This document shows, piece by piece, positions 45,112 through 57,500 of a stretch of 64,000 nucleotides of DNA. The position numbers and the translations under genes are program-made. Numbering within the stretch: the first letter of the stretch is position 1; the number at the start of each line of letters is the position of its first letter. The notes beneath the pieces are model-generated. The model had not been told where the DNA came from. It made no database searches and was given only the letters and a program-made list of their open reading frames with translations. The DNA comes from Paraphysomonas bandaiensis (Eukaryota > Chrysophyceae), in assembly GCA_965644295.1 (NCBI GenBank), contig CBFFRP010000150.1:372001-436000 (forward strand). The letters are read 5' to 3'.

Positions 45112-48100
45112 ATGGAGGGTAATAAAGATCCACCAGAGGATATTGTTGCAGGTGTAGAGGAGAATGTTAACAGTCGTTTCGTGGATTACACTAAAGCCAC
45201 CCCATGGGAACACCTCGTATCAGAGATGGAGCGATTCATTAAACTATCCTTACAAGCCACTACATCTGACACCTCACATGATATAGAATACTTAGATTCT
45301 CATTATATTATTAAATATGTCAACCTGACACAAGACAGACATGAGTCTAGGTTCATGAGTGACCTGGACGTGTCCCTGTGGTTTGATACATTCAGATATT
45401 TTATATTTTCACGTTCATCGGGTCGTATACTTAGTACATCAGAGAGTCGTACCCTTTTTTCTGCGTTGATATCTGCATTGGATAGTTGTAGGTGCTCGTT
45501 ACCGGTGTTCATATCATCAGAGCCCTTGGATAATGTACATCATGCACGAGAAGTATTGGGATATCAGGTTGTTGCTCCACGATTATCGGAACATAGTGGA
45601 GGGCCGTATGAAGGCGTAGGACATGCTGTAGTTCATTTTGAGTCTGTAATTCTTGATGGAGTGAGTCGGAAACATTCCTTTTATTATTTGGATGGGTTAT
45701 CAAAGTTATTCGGCGCTAAACTATGGAAGTTTTCAAGCGGAAACATTTCACTCTCAGAAGAGGCCGTTGTAATGTCCGCGTGGGAGCACTACGATTACCT
45801 TCCCTCCAAATCCTCGACTGATGTGCCCTCATCTCACTCTCTCACACATGCTGTCAGTGCGGTGTCCCACTCACAGGATACTTTCTTGCATCAGCTCAGA
45901 ACAACTGTTGCAGAACAGCGTGCAGCCCAGTCTGAGCTTCCTGCAGTGGTTCAGAGCACCCTTGATGACCTTCTGGCCGGATTCCCTGACGGAGTGGGCT
46001 CTTTTACCCCTTTTGATGTACCATTGGAAAAATTGACTATTCAGCTGCGATTTTCAGAAATGGAACAATCTGCTGTAGTCGACAACGACTATTATACTAC
46101 TCTTTTGCCATCGAAGCTGTCACACGATTGTTGGTCGGCGAGTGCTGTGTTTTCAGATCGGTATCTATCTCCATCTGTTCCTAATACTGCAGACTTGTTA
46201 GCAGCTCCAGCTGTAGCGCCCACTTATTCGTCAGCTCTTAGACGACTTCTTGCTTTGTATGTGTGTGGTAAGTCCTGCAAGCCGGGATACTCGTTTCGTA
46301 GTCTCTCGGGGAAGGATGGTTCGGTGTCCGTTCTTAATAGCGACAAAGCGATAAATATATCATCAATTCTGTCCACAGATACTCGTCGCGCCGTCGTTGG
46401 ACTGTGTAGCTCAATGACCCCGTCCACAGATGATACCAACCTGCCTGGTGTGTCCCTTCCTCAAGACCTTTTGATGCGTGTGTTCTCGCGGTCACTGTAC
46501 GTAGACCCCGTTGACGCAGGGGATGTCATTGTGGAGAACCACTTCAGCACTGAAGTGGGAGGAAGTTCGGCCGAACAGTGTTCCCAAGGGAAAAGTGATG
46601 AACAAGGTTCGGACGATGATGATGTAAAATACTTTGACTGTGAATCTCCATCAAGTCGTCTGGGTACTGATCGCCCTAGTAGAAGATTGAGTGGTGGTAG
46701 CTTTGGTGCTGGTTTACCGATGCCGTGGAATTGGCTTAGTGATAGTGGTATAGTAGCATCGCCCGTGGGCAGTTGGCTGAGTCTTGTGTCCGTATATGCC
46801 TCTGGCCTTACAGATATAAAGTCTATGGTCGGCTTTTGGATGGAATGCATGGACGAGGTTCGAATACATTGGGAAAGTCGTGTTCCGATTCCGAGACTCT
46901 ACCCTCCTGTGCCAATTCATTCCAATGCAATGGAGGTTGGTAGAGTTCATTCTCAAAATTTCTCGAGAAGGCATAGTAAAGGTGAAGGAATGGACGCGTT
47001 TAACGACATTGAGACTTCTCTTGGAATGGGTGGAATTTGGCAAAGCCCTCTCTGGCAGGATGTTATAGACAAATATAAGTCTACTGCCACTCCATTCATG
47101 TTGCCTGACGTGTCGCAGTCTTTGCCGTATCAAAAGTTACAGGTTTGTGCGTGTTTTTTATTATGTCATCAACGAGTGAAATTGTGATCGCTTATATGCA
47201 GATGATAAATATGTGCATTATATGCTCCGAAGAATCAGCAGTGGTGGGACCGGATACTGTTGACAGAGTTGTCTCAAGAGTTCGCGCTGCGAAGGAAACT
47301 TCCGTAAATCGCCACAAAACAGGTACTTGTACTGTGTATGAGCAGATGACATGAAACTGACTTGAGGACGGTAGAATCTGTGGCTGGAAGTGAGGAAAGT
47401 GGTCGAGATCTACGCCAAGAAATTGAATCAGAGTATTTGAGTGCGGAAGTGGAAAGCAACTTATCTTGTATACACCCGCCAAGGTATACTCATATTTAAT
47501 ATATATCGTATTGTAATTCTAACTGTGCATAGCCTGCAGCGGCGCCTACCGATGACCACCGATGCAGTAGCGCAGCACGAACGTCTGTCTAAAAAGATCA
47601 ACGACGGCCAAAGCCGGTATGTATGCAGTTATATTTAAACGTATATATAAACTACTTATCCTGCAGATCAATTAATGACAATCCATTGTTGCGCTGGCAG
47701 GTAATTTTCCGTATGTTAAACATTCTTTTTGATTCATTGTGTTAATTTAGATCAGTATGCCGGCATTACTCTCTGATATCCGGTCATTCAAGTCCCACAA
47801 CCCCGGTACTGCTGCTGTTGTGCACTTAATATGGTGACGTAGTGTCTTAGATTCCAGCTTACGTGACTTCTTGGAGTGGTATGGAGGAGTAGACGAGCAA
47901 ATTGATTCGATGTCGATGCAGGTATTGTATGATTGTTCGTATGATTCGGTTCGCTGATCATTTGTGGACAGGAATTGTGGGAGGGGTGTGTAGCAACATG
48001 TGCGAATGAACAGAAGCCACTATTTAGGGCTGAACAGGAAGCTGAGAAAGCTCTCGGATATCTCGAGGGTCTCTCGCTTGCACAATTGGCTGCAGTCCTC

Positions 48101-48952
48101 TTAAGCTCGGGTTGGTTGCATTGTATCTGTTGTGTTAATAGCATTTTTATCGATTTTCTGTAGCCATGACTTCGTTCCACATGATGATGTCGTGTGATAT
48201 AAAACTGCGGAGCATGCGATCGATTATACCAGAGGAGTACGACGAAGCGGAAGATTTGCAAAGTGACTTGGATAATATTGAAAAATTGGTCTGTATTTCT
48301 GTTGTGGTTGTATGTGATTTAATGTATGCTATAGATTAAGCACGCTGTCGGTTTGCTTGAAATGGATACTCCTCTGATGGGCACCTGTAACAGTGCCGAA
48401 GCTTCTATCAGCCAGGTCTGCTGTTCTTATTGCCAATAGATGTGTATTTCTAATTTGCTATATAGAGTGCATTGATAGCGGTTGATGAGGTTTGCAACGC
48501 TATATATGCATTGGAGGTGTTGCAAATGAAAATGATCAGTTGTAGGGAGTCTCTTGATTTCAATGTGAGTAAAATTTTATCTCTCTGCAGTTGTCTCTTG
48601 ATTGTTATGAAATTAGGGTCGATTGACGTCTGCATTGAGTCGTGAAGGATCTGTAGTTGCTCAGAGTGTGGATGAGGCTCGCACTCTATTTTCTTTAGCT
48701 AAATGCGCTTCATTTGGAGGAGATAGTCATACATGGCACAGTTTTGATGGGCGAGAGCTGGGCCCCCCTTCGAAAAAGATTTTCGATCTGAAATGCAATG
48801 CTGAGTGCAATGTAATGAATGCCCTTCCACTACATCCTGATACAAAGTTTAGTTCGCCCGGTACTTCATGTGAACATCATATGCGAGCAGTTTTGGAAAA
48901 TGGTAAACTGCGTGTTGCGTTCAAATTATTTGAAATGGATAGTGTGATGTAG
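45112..48952 (+). CDS. RAB3GAP1: Rab3 GTPase-activating protein catalytic subunit
   Basis: RAB3GAP1, with RAB3GAP2, acts on Rab3 and as exchange factor for Rab18. Twelve exons: 45112-47142, 47202-47322, 47375-47483, 47533-47616, 47667-47700, 47751-47805, 47851-47921, 47972-48110, 48164-48288, 48335-48415, 48466-48564, 48617-48952. All introns are 45-59 bp, and the product is 1094 residues (human 981). The start reads FVDYTKATPWEHLVSEMERF. The conserved C-terminal domain begins YQKLQMINMCI and continues ISMPALLSDIRSFKSHNPDS then SLRDFLEWYGGVDE, matching the family's P-x-x-S-x-FKAANPG...DF-RW. A diverged acidic linker lies at about 480-540. The first exon holds two thirds of the protein and all small exons are 3'. 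Confidence 0.88.
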
Positions 48953-49462
48953 AATAGTTATGTATTAGTTTGTACGAAGATTATAGTTATATATAATATA
49001 TATATTTTCATTATTTTTCGGTGAACTGAATAGTTGAATTATTACTCAATTATACTGATGAGGTTGTCACCCCAGAGGAAATTTATTAAGCTACGAATAT
49101 ATATATATTGGTCGGGACTCGTCTTTGTTGTGTATATCCTTAGAATGCATTATTGTATCCTGTAATATTGTTTGCTGCTCTATCATCGCTGCCGTGAGTC
49201 CCATATCGCTCCAAATTAGCCGCTAGATTTTAATAATAAAATATAAGAAAGGAACTTGGAATATCTGACGATATCTCTAGTGTTCTGTTTGACCAACTTC
49301 TCTTCCTCAGACACCTGGTGACTAGAGGAACACATGAGTATTGCATCATCAGTATCTTATAATATGTTGAATGTTGAATGCCCAGTAATGATATTTTGTA
49401 TGGTATGGAGAAGTATATTGAACAGTCATAATGTTTCAGCTATGATGTATAAAACGAACTCT
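48953..49462. other. 3' spacer, no feature seen
   Basis: A/T-rich 3' flank of RAB3GAP1. No gene is recognised. Confidence 0.35.
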
Positions 49463-49850
49463 CTCAACAAAGTCGGGTTTTCACCTATTCGTGGTGTTCT
49501 GGGGGATAAGTACCAGAGGTATTTCTCCGGTAAACTTATATATAAGCCGCATAATATATAGTCAACAAATAACATTCTGTCCACTAATGTTATTATTATT
49601 AGCAATAGCCTAATGCTAGTGTGGTACAAGGGTCACTAATATAAGTAACACTTGTGTAAACGTTTTTGGGCCTCTAGACAAATAAACAGACATACAGGAA
49701 TGGGCCCACCTCAAGGGCATACGGGGTATTGGGCTGCCTACTGAAGTCAAACATTCGAGTAGCACATTGGTGCTTGTTGCTTGCTGTGACGCACAAGCTG
49801 CTTTCGTAGCACTAAATAGTATAATATCAGAGTTAAGCGCTGACTCTTAA
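49463..49850 (+). repeat. Hairpin repeat family, copy C
   Basis: It begins CTCAACAAAGTCGGG, keeps GTGGTGTTCTGGGGGATAAG and GTGTGGTACAAGGGTCAC, and ends with the CTTGCTGTGACGCACAAG hairpin, TAGCACTAAATAGTA and ATATCAGAG. It lies in the convergent spacer between RAB3GAP1 and the second coiled-coil gene. Confidence 0.75.
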
Positions 49851-50385
49851 ACATTTATTTCTTATAAAAAGACATTCACTAATTTAAAACGGAGTGCAAA
49901 TCCTTAAAGATAGCCCACCAGACAGCAAGATTTCATACCGTTTTCAAAGTGAACTCAAATATATACATGGCGATTGTGTTAAGAGAATGAAAGTACTTGA
50001 ACGGTAAAACCTTACCCATACTATTGGATCTCATTTTTTTACTTCTTACCTTTAATGCTGCATGGGTTGTACTTCAACTGCTGTCTGACTTTATTGTTCT
50101 GTATTGCGTAGCTATATGCGAGTACAATTTATGACTAGGTTTATAACTAAAATTGGATAGGTTGAATCATTTATTACTTTGACTAGACATTTACACAAGA
50201 ATTAGTGTGACTTGGTTGAGAAACATTTTCCAACATATACACAACATAATATAGAACGACAAAAATGAAACATACGACCGGAGGAATCTAGAAATGCGCC
50301 AGCTCTCTTTCAATGTAGATTTGTGAGCATGTTTATTTCATTCCGTCTAAACAAAACAAAATATTGACAGAAATAATACAAAAAA
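49851..50385. other. 3' spacer, no feature seen
   Basis: A/T-rich, no gene or repeat recognised. Confidence 0.35.
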
Positions 50386-51359
50386 TTAACCACTTAGAGT
50401 ATTATCAGACATCACTTTTCTAATTGACTCAGCGAACGCTCTTTCGAGTTTCTCGTACCTAACTTCTGCTACTTTTAACTCGTTTCGTGCTAGCGTGAGA
50501 CGCCGATTAACATCAGCGTTATCTTTACGAAGAACCTACGAAGAAATGAAATGACAGTAGAAAAGGAGGTGTTAAATTATACCTCGATGTCCTTCTTTTG
50601 TTTTGCTATATACTGGAGAACCTCTGCACTTTCAGAACTCCTATCTTCAGCATCTGTTGTGGCTTGTACAAGTTTCTTCTGTAGCAAACGCTGAGAATCT
50701 AAAAGTTCTTCATTCTTCGCCACCAATGAAAGCTCATTTTCTTTCATAATTCTGCATTCCTCCTTAGCGGATTCTGCTTCTTCTAGTGCTTCCTGTGGAT
50801 ACGGAGATAAGCCTCAATATAACACAAATAGCATAACACCAACTTGAAGTCTGATAGACACGTTCATCTTTTCCATTCGTAGTTTTTCTATTTCATTTGT
50901 GTAATTCTGCGACTGTACTTGTAGCTCTCTCTCGAGCATCAATACATTCTCTTCTAATGCTCCAATTGTGTTCTGAAGACATGCTACAGTGGTCTCAAGA
51001 TCTTTACGAATCTTCTGAGAACATTCCATTTCATGAGAGAGTCGTTTCTCAGTGATCTCAATGGTCTCATCCTTCTCTTTGCATTCTCTCTGTAACTCTT
51101 TTAACTGAGCCGTGTCCTGTGCTGCATTCTCAGTATTCCCCTCTGCTTCTTGTAGCATAGTGCGAAGTTGATCTTCAATGAGTTCTTTAGCAGCTATAGT
51201 TTTCTGTAGAGATGCTATCGAGAGGGCGCTGTGATGAACCTCCTCTTCAAGGGATCGTATATGTTTCTGTAGCTGTTTGTTTTCTAATCGACTAATCGTT
51301 AAAGCCTTATACAGATCCTCTGGAGGGTCTTGTGTGGGACTTGTCGTGGGTGTGTACAT
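50386..51359 (-). CDS. Coiled-coil protein of unknown function (second)
   Basis: Exons 50844-51359, 50583-50792 and 50386-50535 (minus strand, introns 51 and 47 bp) encode 291 residues. Apart from a 15-residue proline/threonine-rich start (MYTPTTSPTQDPPED), the whole chain is predicted coiled coil with heptads: ENKQLQKHIRSLEEEVHHSA, LKELQRECKEKDETIEITEK, TIGALEENVLMLERELQVQ, EEAESAKEECRIMKENEL, and RRLTLARNELKVAEVRYEKL. No family is recognised. I chose the start at 51359; upstream in-frame sequence is low-complexity promoter-like DNA. It is head-to-head with the multi-span transporter. Confidence 0.85.
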
Positions 51360-51818
51360 GGTTATTGGAGAGATGGATATGACGGTAGAGTGGTATGGAG
51401 ATCTGCAGGCAGACAGCACACTCCACTGTATGCATCCACTACTCGAATATTTACATGCATCTCCTCTACGCTCATGTACAGCAGTAGAGTATACGATCGT
51501 AGTATACCCGGGTACTGCTGTATAGGCACAGTACACTGCTGTACTCTATACACATATCCATATGTATGTATATGTATGTATGTACTTCGTACTGCTGTAC
51601 CGACATATGATACATAGGTATGATATACGTAGGTACATCTATATATAGATAACAGCAGGGCATGATATTAATGAGGGTTATGTGCTAGTTCGAGGTGTTG
51701 ATAAGCATCTATCAAGCAGGGTCATGATGTGTATCAATGACCAAACTATTCTCTTAATTCATAGTGCGTTCATATGACTGTATTGTTGTATTGATAGCGG
51801 GTACATACAGTAGCAGAT
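51360..51818. promoter_or_regulatory. Divergent promoter region with motif cluster
   Basis: This 459-bp spacer has four motif copies: TACAGCAGTA (51477-51486), TACTGCTGTA (51513-51522), CACTGCTGTA (51534-51543) and TACTGCTGTA (51590-51599). It is the densest cluster in the window and includes both orientations. GTATAC elements flank them. The regulatory role is inferred from recurrence. Confidence 0.5.
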
Positions 51819-52994
51819 ATGTTTTACCCGAGCAGTCATTTAATCGGCTACTTGTTAGCCATATGTACGATGTGTGCTTTTGGGTCATTTGGAAGTGTGA
51901 GAATGTTGTGCCGAGCCGACTCACCGGTCTTTATCATTGCTTATATCACTGGTCAAATCCTTATGGGAACCATATTTATATGCAGTCTTGGTGTGGCTGG
52001 CACCAAAGAGACGAATATGTTTCAGCATGGCTCCTTTTTCTCTGAATTTATTAGTACTGGTGACAGTGAACATATATTTTCGCTTATTCTCGGTGGTTTT
52101 GTGGTGGGTCATGGTGACTTTTTAATCCTCACAGCATGTACTCGCATTCCATTCAGCATTGCATTTCCCATCCACGCAGGGTATGGCATGGTACAAGGCA
52201 CCTTGCTAAACATTATAATTGAAGGTTTTCATGGTAATTTGCTACTACTGTCATCTGGTATATTTTGTGCACTGGTTGCCATCGTATGCATGGCTGTATC
52301 TGATAATTACGCTGAGGATTCAACCTCTCGGGTGTCGTCGCACTTGTCTTATGAGAAGCGTACATCCTTTACATCTATCCTGTCGTCCGAGATTCAGTGG
52401 GATGAGAGTGTGTACTCACCTTTAGTGGAATGTGGATCAGCAGATGAGTCTTCATCAGAGGAGAGATTGACGTCTAAACGTTTCGTGAACCCATGGGTAT
52501 ACGTTTGTCTACTTGGTGGAGTATGTGGGGGGCTGTGGAGCCCGCTCACAACTCTTGGGCGGACTGGTGAGAACTCTGTTGACAACCCCTACATGAGTCT
52601 GTTTCTATTTATGTGCGGCCAAAGTCTCTCTCTACCAAGTGTGCTGTATATATATGGGTTCGAAATGATCACTCGTGAGACTGACTGCAAACCTGTTACG
52701 ATGGATAAGTTTTTTATCAGCTACTACGAGCTTCCATTTCGGGACAGAGTGTTTGGAACAATCACGGGGTGTATTGTTAATATGGGTTACATGTGCTACT
52801 TTATTTCCTCTGAAGTTATTCCTTCAACAGAATCGTTTGCAATTGCCCACTGCGCACCTCTGGTTACTATATTTATTGGAGTTGTGTTGTTTCGACAACT
52901 CAAAAATGCAACATTCGTACAGTCTGCTCTTATCGCATCTGCTACTTTATTTTTTGTCGGTGCGATAAGTCTAATTGTGTTGTCTGATGTATAG
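51819..52994 (+). CDS. Multi-span membrane transporter, DMT/ureide-permease-like
   Basis: A 391-residue intronless protein with about ten hydrophobic helices in two groups, separated by a hydrophilic loop at about 160-225 (DESSSEERLTSKRF region). Helices include HLIGYLLAICTMCAFGSFGS, YITGQILMGTIFICSLGVAG, IFSLILGGFVVGHGDFLI, VYVCLLGGVCGGLWSPLTTL, and a pair near the C-terminus ending ASATLFFVGAISLIVLSDV. The two-by-five layout, the glycine-rich first helix and the LLGGVCGGLWSP helix after the loop recall ureide permease and sugar-permease members of the drug/metabolite superfamily. The resemblance is weak, so substrate is unknown. Mitochondrial or secretory localisation cannot be read. Confidence 0.6.
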   Translation: MFYPSSHLIGYLLAICTMCAFGSFGSVRMLCRADSPVFIIAYITGQILMGTIFICSLGVAGTKETNMFQHGSFFSEFISTGDSEHIFSLILGGFVVGHGDFLILTACTRIPFSIAFPIHAGYGMVQGTLLNIIIEGFHGNLLLLSSGIFCALVAIVCMAVSDNYAEDSTSRVSSHLSYEKRTSFTSILSSEIQWDESVYSPLVECGSADESSSEERLTSKRFVNPWVYVCLLGGVCGGLWSPLTTLGRTGENSVDNPYMSLFLFMCGQSLSLPSVLYIYGFEMITRETDCKPVTMDKFFISYYELPFRDRVFGTITGCIVNMGYMCYFISSEVIPSTESFAIAHCAPLVTIFIGVVLFRQLKNATFVQSALIASATLFFVGAISLIVLSDV

Positions 52995-53825
52995 TATAAT
53001 GCTGTATTTTACTGTCATGGTTATAGACTAAGTACTTAATACTTAATATAAACTTATTATAGAATATATTGGATATGTGATATGTAGGGGTGTAGGGAAC
53101 TTCTTGTTTTGTATGAAGAGTGCTATTTTAACTTATGACCTACCAGTTTTTATCGCACTCCATCTACTTCAGCACTCCATCTGTTTATGAGCAGATTATC
53201 TATTGCATTGTCAGAAATAAACAAATAAACCACTTTAGTAGTACGATTAGACTTTATTTCGGCGGATATTCAGTTCATAAGTGCAATAACGTTTATGTTA
53301 AGTAATGATTGAGACTATTACTGTAGTGTCCCTATTGCTCTACCGTTGATTATTCAACTTCTCCTAAGTAGCATTTTCGTAACCACATGTACAGAGAATA
53401 TACCCTGAAGTAAAGTAGTTAACTCTTGACAAGTTAAGCCTTAGACGTATTGATAAATAATTTGTATTTAAGCACAAAAAAAACAATTAAAATATAAGCG
53501 ACAGCCCTGTCTATTGCACTGGGAACTCGGAAAGTATAAAGGCACAACGTCAATATCCCTGCAATGTCTAGAAGGACTAGATCGGTAAATCGGAAAAAGG
53601 AAATAGAGCAAGAGGTGGGAGTCTGCATCCTCAAGCTAGAGCGGTGGACTGAAGAGGGCCTGCAATATAATGCAGATTTAGGTGCAGCGTACTGAACGTT
53701 TCACGCCCGTATAGACAAAGACGGTTTGCATATATCGTCAGAGTCGGAGAAAAGGGACTGGAGGATGAAGAAAGTGAGACAAGCTCCACAGGTTGCTCAA
53801 GTCATAAGAGGAGGAGCCTCCTAAA
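52995..53825. other. Intergenic with retroelement-like coding fragment
   Basis: A 44-codon plus-strand frame at about 53565-53700 (MSRRTRSVNRKKEIEQEVGV, then ILKLERWTEEGLQYNADLGA) ends in a stop just before the hairpin and may belong to the same Copia-like relic. Nothing else is recognised. Confidence 0.35.
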
Positions 53826-54161
53826 GTTCATGCATATCTGACCAGGTATCTGACATTAGCATCAGGTAAGTTCCATGGCAGTCCTGTATGCACGCTGCGT
53901 ATCGTTTCTTTTAGTCGCCTAATTTTGCCGTCGGTTTTATCAAGGTGGTCGCCAACTCCTGCAATGTCGATCTCCATTCCGGGATTCAAGGCTCTGAGAG
54001 GCAAGATCGACATTGCAGGAGTTGGCGACCACCTTGATAAAACCGACGGCAAAATTAGGCGACTAAAAGAAACGATACGCAGCGTGCATACAGGACTGCC
54101 ATGGAACTTACCTGATGCTAATGTCAGATACCTGGTCAGATATACAAACAGCCGCATGAAC
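53826..54161. mobile_element. Perfect hairpin of Copia-like integrase relic
   Basis: Arms 53834-53973 and 54004-54143 are exact inverse copies over 140 bp around a 30-bp loop. The match continues outward to GTTCATGC/GCATGAAC after a 10-bp gap in the left arm. The right arm, read on the plus strand, encodes GKIRRLKETIRSVHTGLPWN and LPDANVRYLVRYTNSRMN. That fits the integrase C-terminal segment of some Ty1/Copia elements (R-LKE-IR-V--LP--LP-----LV-Y--SR-N). It is too short to function. The perfect symmetry implies a very recent inverted duplication or an assembly artefact. Confidence 0.6.
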
Positions 54162-54530
54162 TAGCCGCATGAACTTGTGAATGCCAATTGCAAATGGCAC
54201 TGCAGTAGCGCCGCGAGTGGCACTAAATGGACAGGCGAGTGTACGGGTTCTGTACCGAGTCCTTCTCTTTTTGACTACCACGACAAGGTAACGGGGGTAT
54301 TCTATCCGTGTACGATCCGTTAACGAGTAGACCGAGTATCGTATTTTTCTCTGCATTGTACGTATGTATGTATGTATGTAGGTAGGTAGGTAGGTAGGTA
54401 GGTAGGTAGGTATGTGTATGCACAGCAGTGTGTGTGTGTGTTGAACACCACTACTGTTCTATATCAGCCATTCCATTACACTATCCCTCTATAGAAACAC
54501 TTCACACTCTTTATTCCTCTACCAATCAAA
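54162..54530. promoter_or_regulatory. Upstream region of fusion gene with TATG/TAGG repeat
   Basis: A compound microsatellite, (TATG)n then (TAGG)n, lies at 54357-54412. CACAGCAGTG follows at 54420-54429, about 100 bp upstream of the ATG, related to the recurrent motif. Confidence 0.4.
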
Positions 54531-57500
54531 ATGGACGTAATTGAAATACTTTCTCATGATCCTCAAGTATTGGGATACTTCCTTGTACTCGGTGTATCTA
54601 TGATCTACTGTTTTTCCCATTCAAAAAAGAAGTGGGCTTCTATCGTATCTTTAGGGGCCATGTCTGTGACTTGGTATTATATACTTCGATGGACTCTTCA
54701 TTATAAACGTAATGGTGGTATGAACTTATTTGATGATGCATATATTGATGTTGTTATTCCTCCATATTGGGGGGTTAGTTCTCAGTTATTAACGTGGGTA
54801 GTGGTGGCTTCTGTATGGATGCATGAGGCCAGTCCTTTCTATATGATGTTTGGGATGTTAGGAGCGATGTCGGCTGCGTTCATAACGTGGGTTCCAAATA
54901 AACCTAAATCTAGCAGACATGTCCCACTGATATTCGTTCCTTCCTCTATACTTTCTCTATTGGCTATTTCAAAGTTACCGACAACACTTAATTCTTCAGT
55001 TGAGTTTAGTTTTTGGCTAAAGCTTCTTCATTTTTTACTTGTGCTGCCTCAACTTTGTAGTGTGTTCTTACCGCACATGGTAGTTATGGAGGGGTCTCTG
55101 TTGTATGGTGTGTTAGCGGTTATTGTGATTCCTTTTCACTTGCTATCCGATACACACTTCGTCTATCCGTTTCCAACGACCGACTGCCAACTTTCAATAG
55201 GTTACGATTTAGTTTTATGTTCTCTTATTACACTATATGCAATCCACTCTCATACGCACTCCCTACTAAAGGTTTCCGTAGCATGCGTGCTATTGCCTGT
55301 AATATCCCCAGCTGGAGTCTTAGCTTTGTTCCTGATGATGATTCACAGTGAAGGACTTCATTCTCGATTAGTCACATATATTCAACGAACAGTCGCTCAA
55401 TACTCTCACTCCTCATCTTCTTCGACGTCAACTTCGAGTTCGTCGATGCCATTGTGGATGAACCTTGGACTGGGCTGGGGAGTTGACCATGCCGAGTATT
55501 CTAAGGCATGTATGTCCCTTGCACACCGTCTGGGTGAGGCTCTACTTGAACCAGGAGATGGGGTCTTGTCCTGTGGATGCGGTTATGGTGCTGAGCTACT
55601 CTACTGGAAAGAGAAATTTGATCTCGCGCATATCACAGGAGTTGACTCTAACGAGGAGGCAGCTAGAAACTTCCCTCTCGGTGACAACATTCGACTCCTC
55701 CACCTACCAGTATCTCAACTGCGACAAAAATTTGAACACAACATACCCGTAAATAAGATACTAGCACTTGACAGTATTTACCATTTCCATGACAAACCCG
55801 GCTTCTTTGATGACTGTATGTCACTATTGAAAGCGGGCGGTGCAGTGGGAGTCACAGACCTGGTTCATACGGAGAATACGATCCCTCACTGGCTGTTAAT
55901 CATGTTGCGGTGCATGAATATATCTGTCGGGCATCTGTGGACGAAGGAGAAGTATATAGAATATCTTGAGAGCTCTGGGTGGGTGGATATTTCTGTCGAA
56001 TCATTGCATGCTCCTCATGTTTTAGGACAGTGGTTTCCGTCCCAATATATGAACCATCTTGACTACGTGCTGGTTACTGCCCGTCGCCCTGCTGAAGTTG
56101 GCCTACCTCCTCGTCCCACTGTAGCGGTTGTTGGATCTGGGTTGTCCGGACTCACTGCGGCTCATTTGCTTTCGGGAACGCATGACGTGACGATTATAGA
56201 AGCCAACGATTCTGGTGGTCTCAGTGGGGAAGGTGTCGAGATATATGGGCAGACAGTCGACATTCCTTTACGGATCATAGGCAAGGGGTACTATAATGAC
56301 GTCGAAAAGCTTGCGAGATCTCTGGATATTGAACTTGGGCCGATTAGGGATGATTACCTTACACAGCAGAACTACGGAGACAATGGTCCTTGTGGCACAC
56401 CTGTGTCGTTCAGCTATACTCACTCGTGGTTTTTTAACATGATATCCTCTCTGCCCCATGTCGTTGATATGTATCGATTTCATCGCTCTGTGTATCATGA
56501 CAGAGAAATTACAGTAGACGAGACTTGGGGGGAATGGATGGATAGACATGGGTATAATGTTCAGAGGTACTGCGAAAGTACACGAGTAGATAAATTATCC
56601 AATGCTGAGATGATTGGAGAGGACGGTGTATCAACCACCTCACCTAACCATAGTTCGTTTATAATGTGGATGATGATGGGGCAGGCTAGCTGGATGTTGT
56701 CATGTTCCTATCAGCAAGTGATTGATTATCCCGCGAGCATTATCTTGGCATTTATAAAAAGCTTGGGCCTTGGAGGAGATGTTGGAGATGCCATTCACTC
56801 CTCATCCAGCAGATCTGGGCGCATGATGCGGATCCGCCCCTCCATGAAAGCACTGGAGAATGCATTGACATTTGGGGTGAAAACTAAGTACGGATTACGT
56901 GTGAAGGGTGTGGGCCCGGATAAAGTCATTGATGATGTAAAATATGATTATATCGTGATAGCGACTGAAGCTTCGGCGGTTAAGCATATTCTCTCGCCCT
57001 CGCTGCGTCCAGACGTGTTCTCTCGAGTGCAGTATCAGCCAAGCTCTATCTACCTCCACACTGACGAGACCCTTATGCCAGAGAAGAAGGAAGACTGGAG
57101 AGTGTTTAACATTTGTCAGCAGAAGGGTGAGAGTATGTGTATGCTTACGGCTTGGTTGAACGAGTACTACCCCGATTCTCGTTTCCCCACTAATGTATTC
57201 CAAACTTGGAATCCCCATAAAACGCCCAATAATGTACTCAAAGTTTGTAACTTTTTGCGAGTTGTGCATACATCGGAAACGCGTAGTATATTAGCTGAAA
57301 TTGATGAACTTCAGGGGGTCCATGGCATATATTATGCTGGGGCCTATTCTGTGGAAGGAATGGGCTTACTGGAACAAGCAGCCAAATCAGGACGCAAGGT
57401 GGCCGACATGATTAAGAACGCACTTGATATTGCCCATACAAGTGGAGTCAGTAAGGATAAAAGCTCTAAAATATCTTCTCCAAATAGATCGATTAATGTT

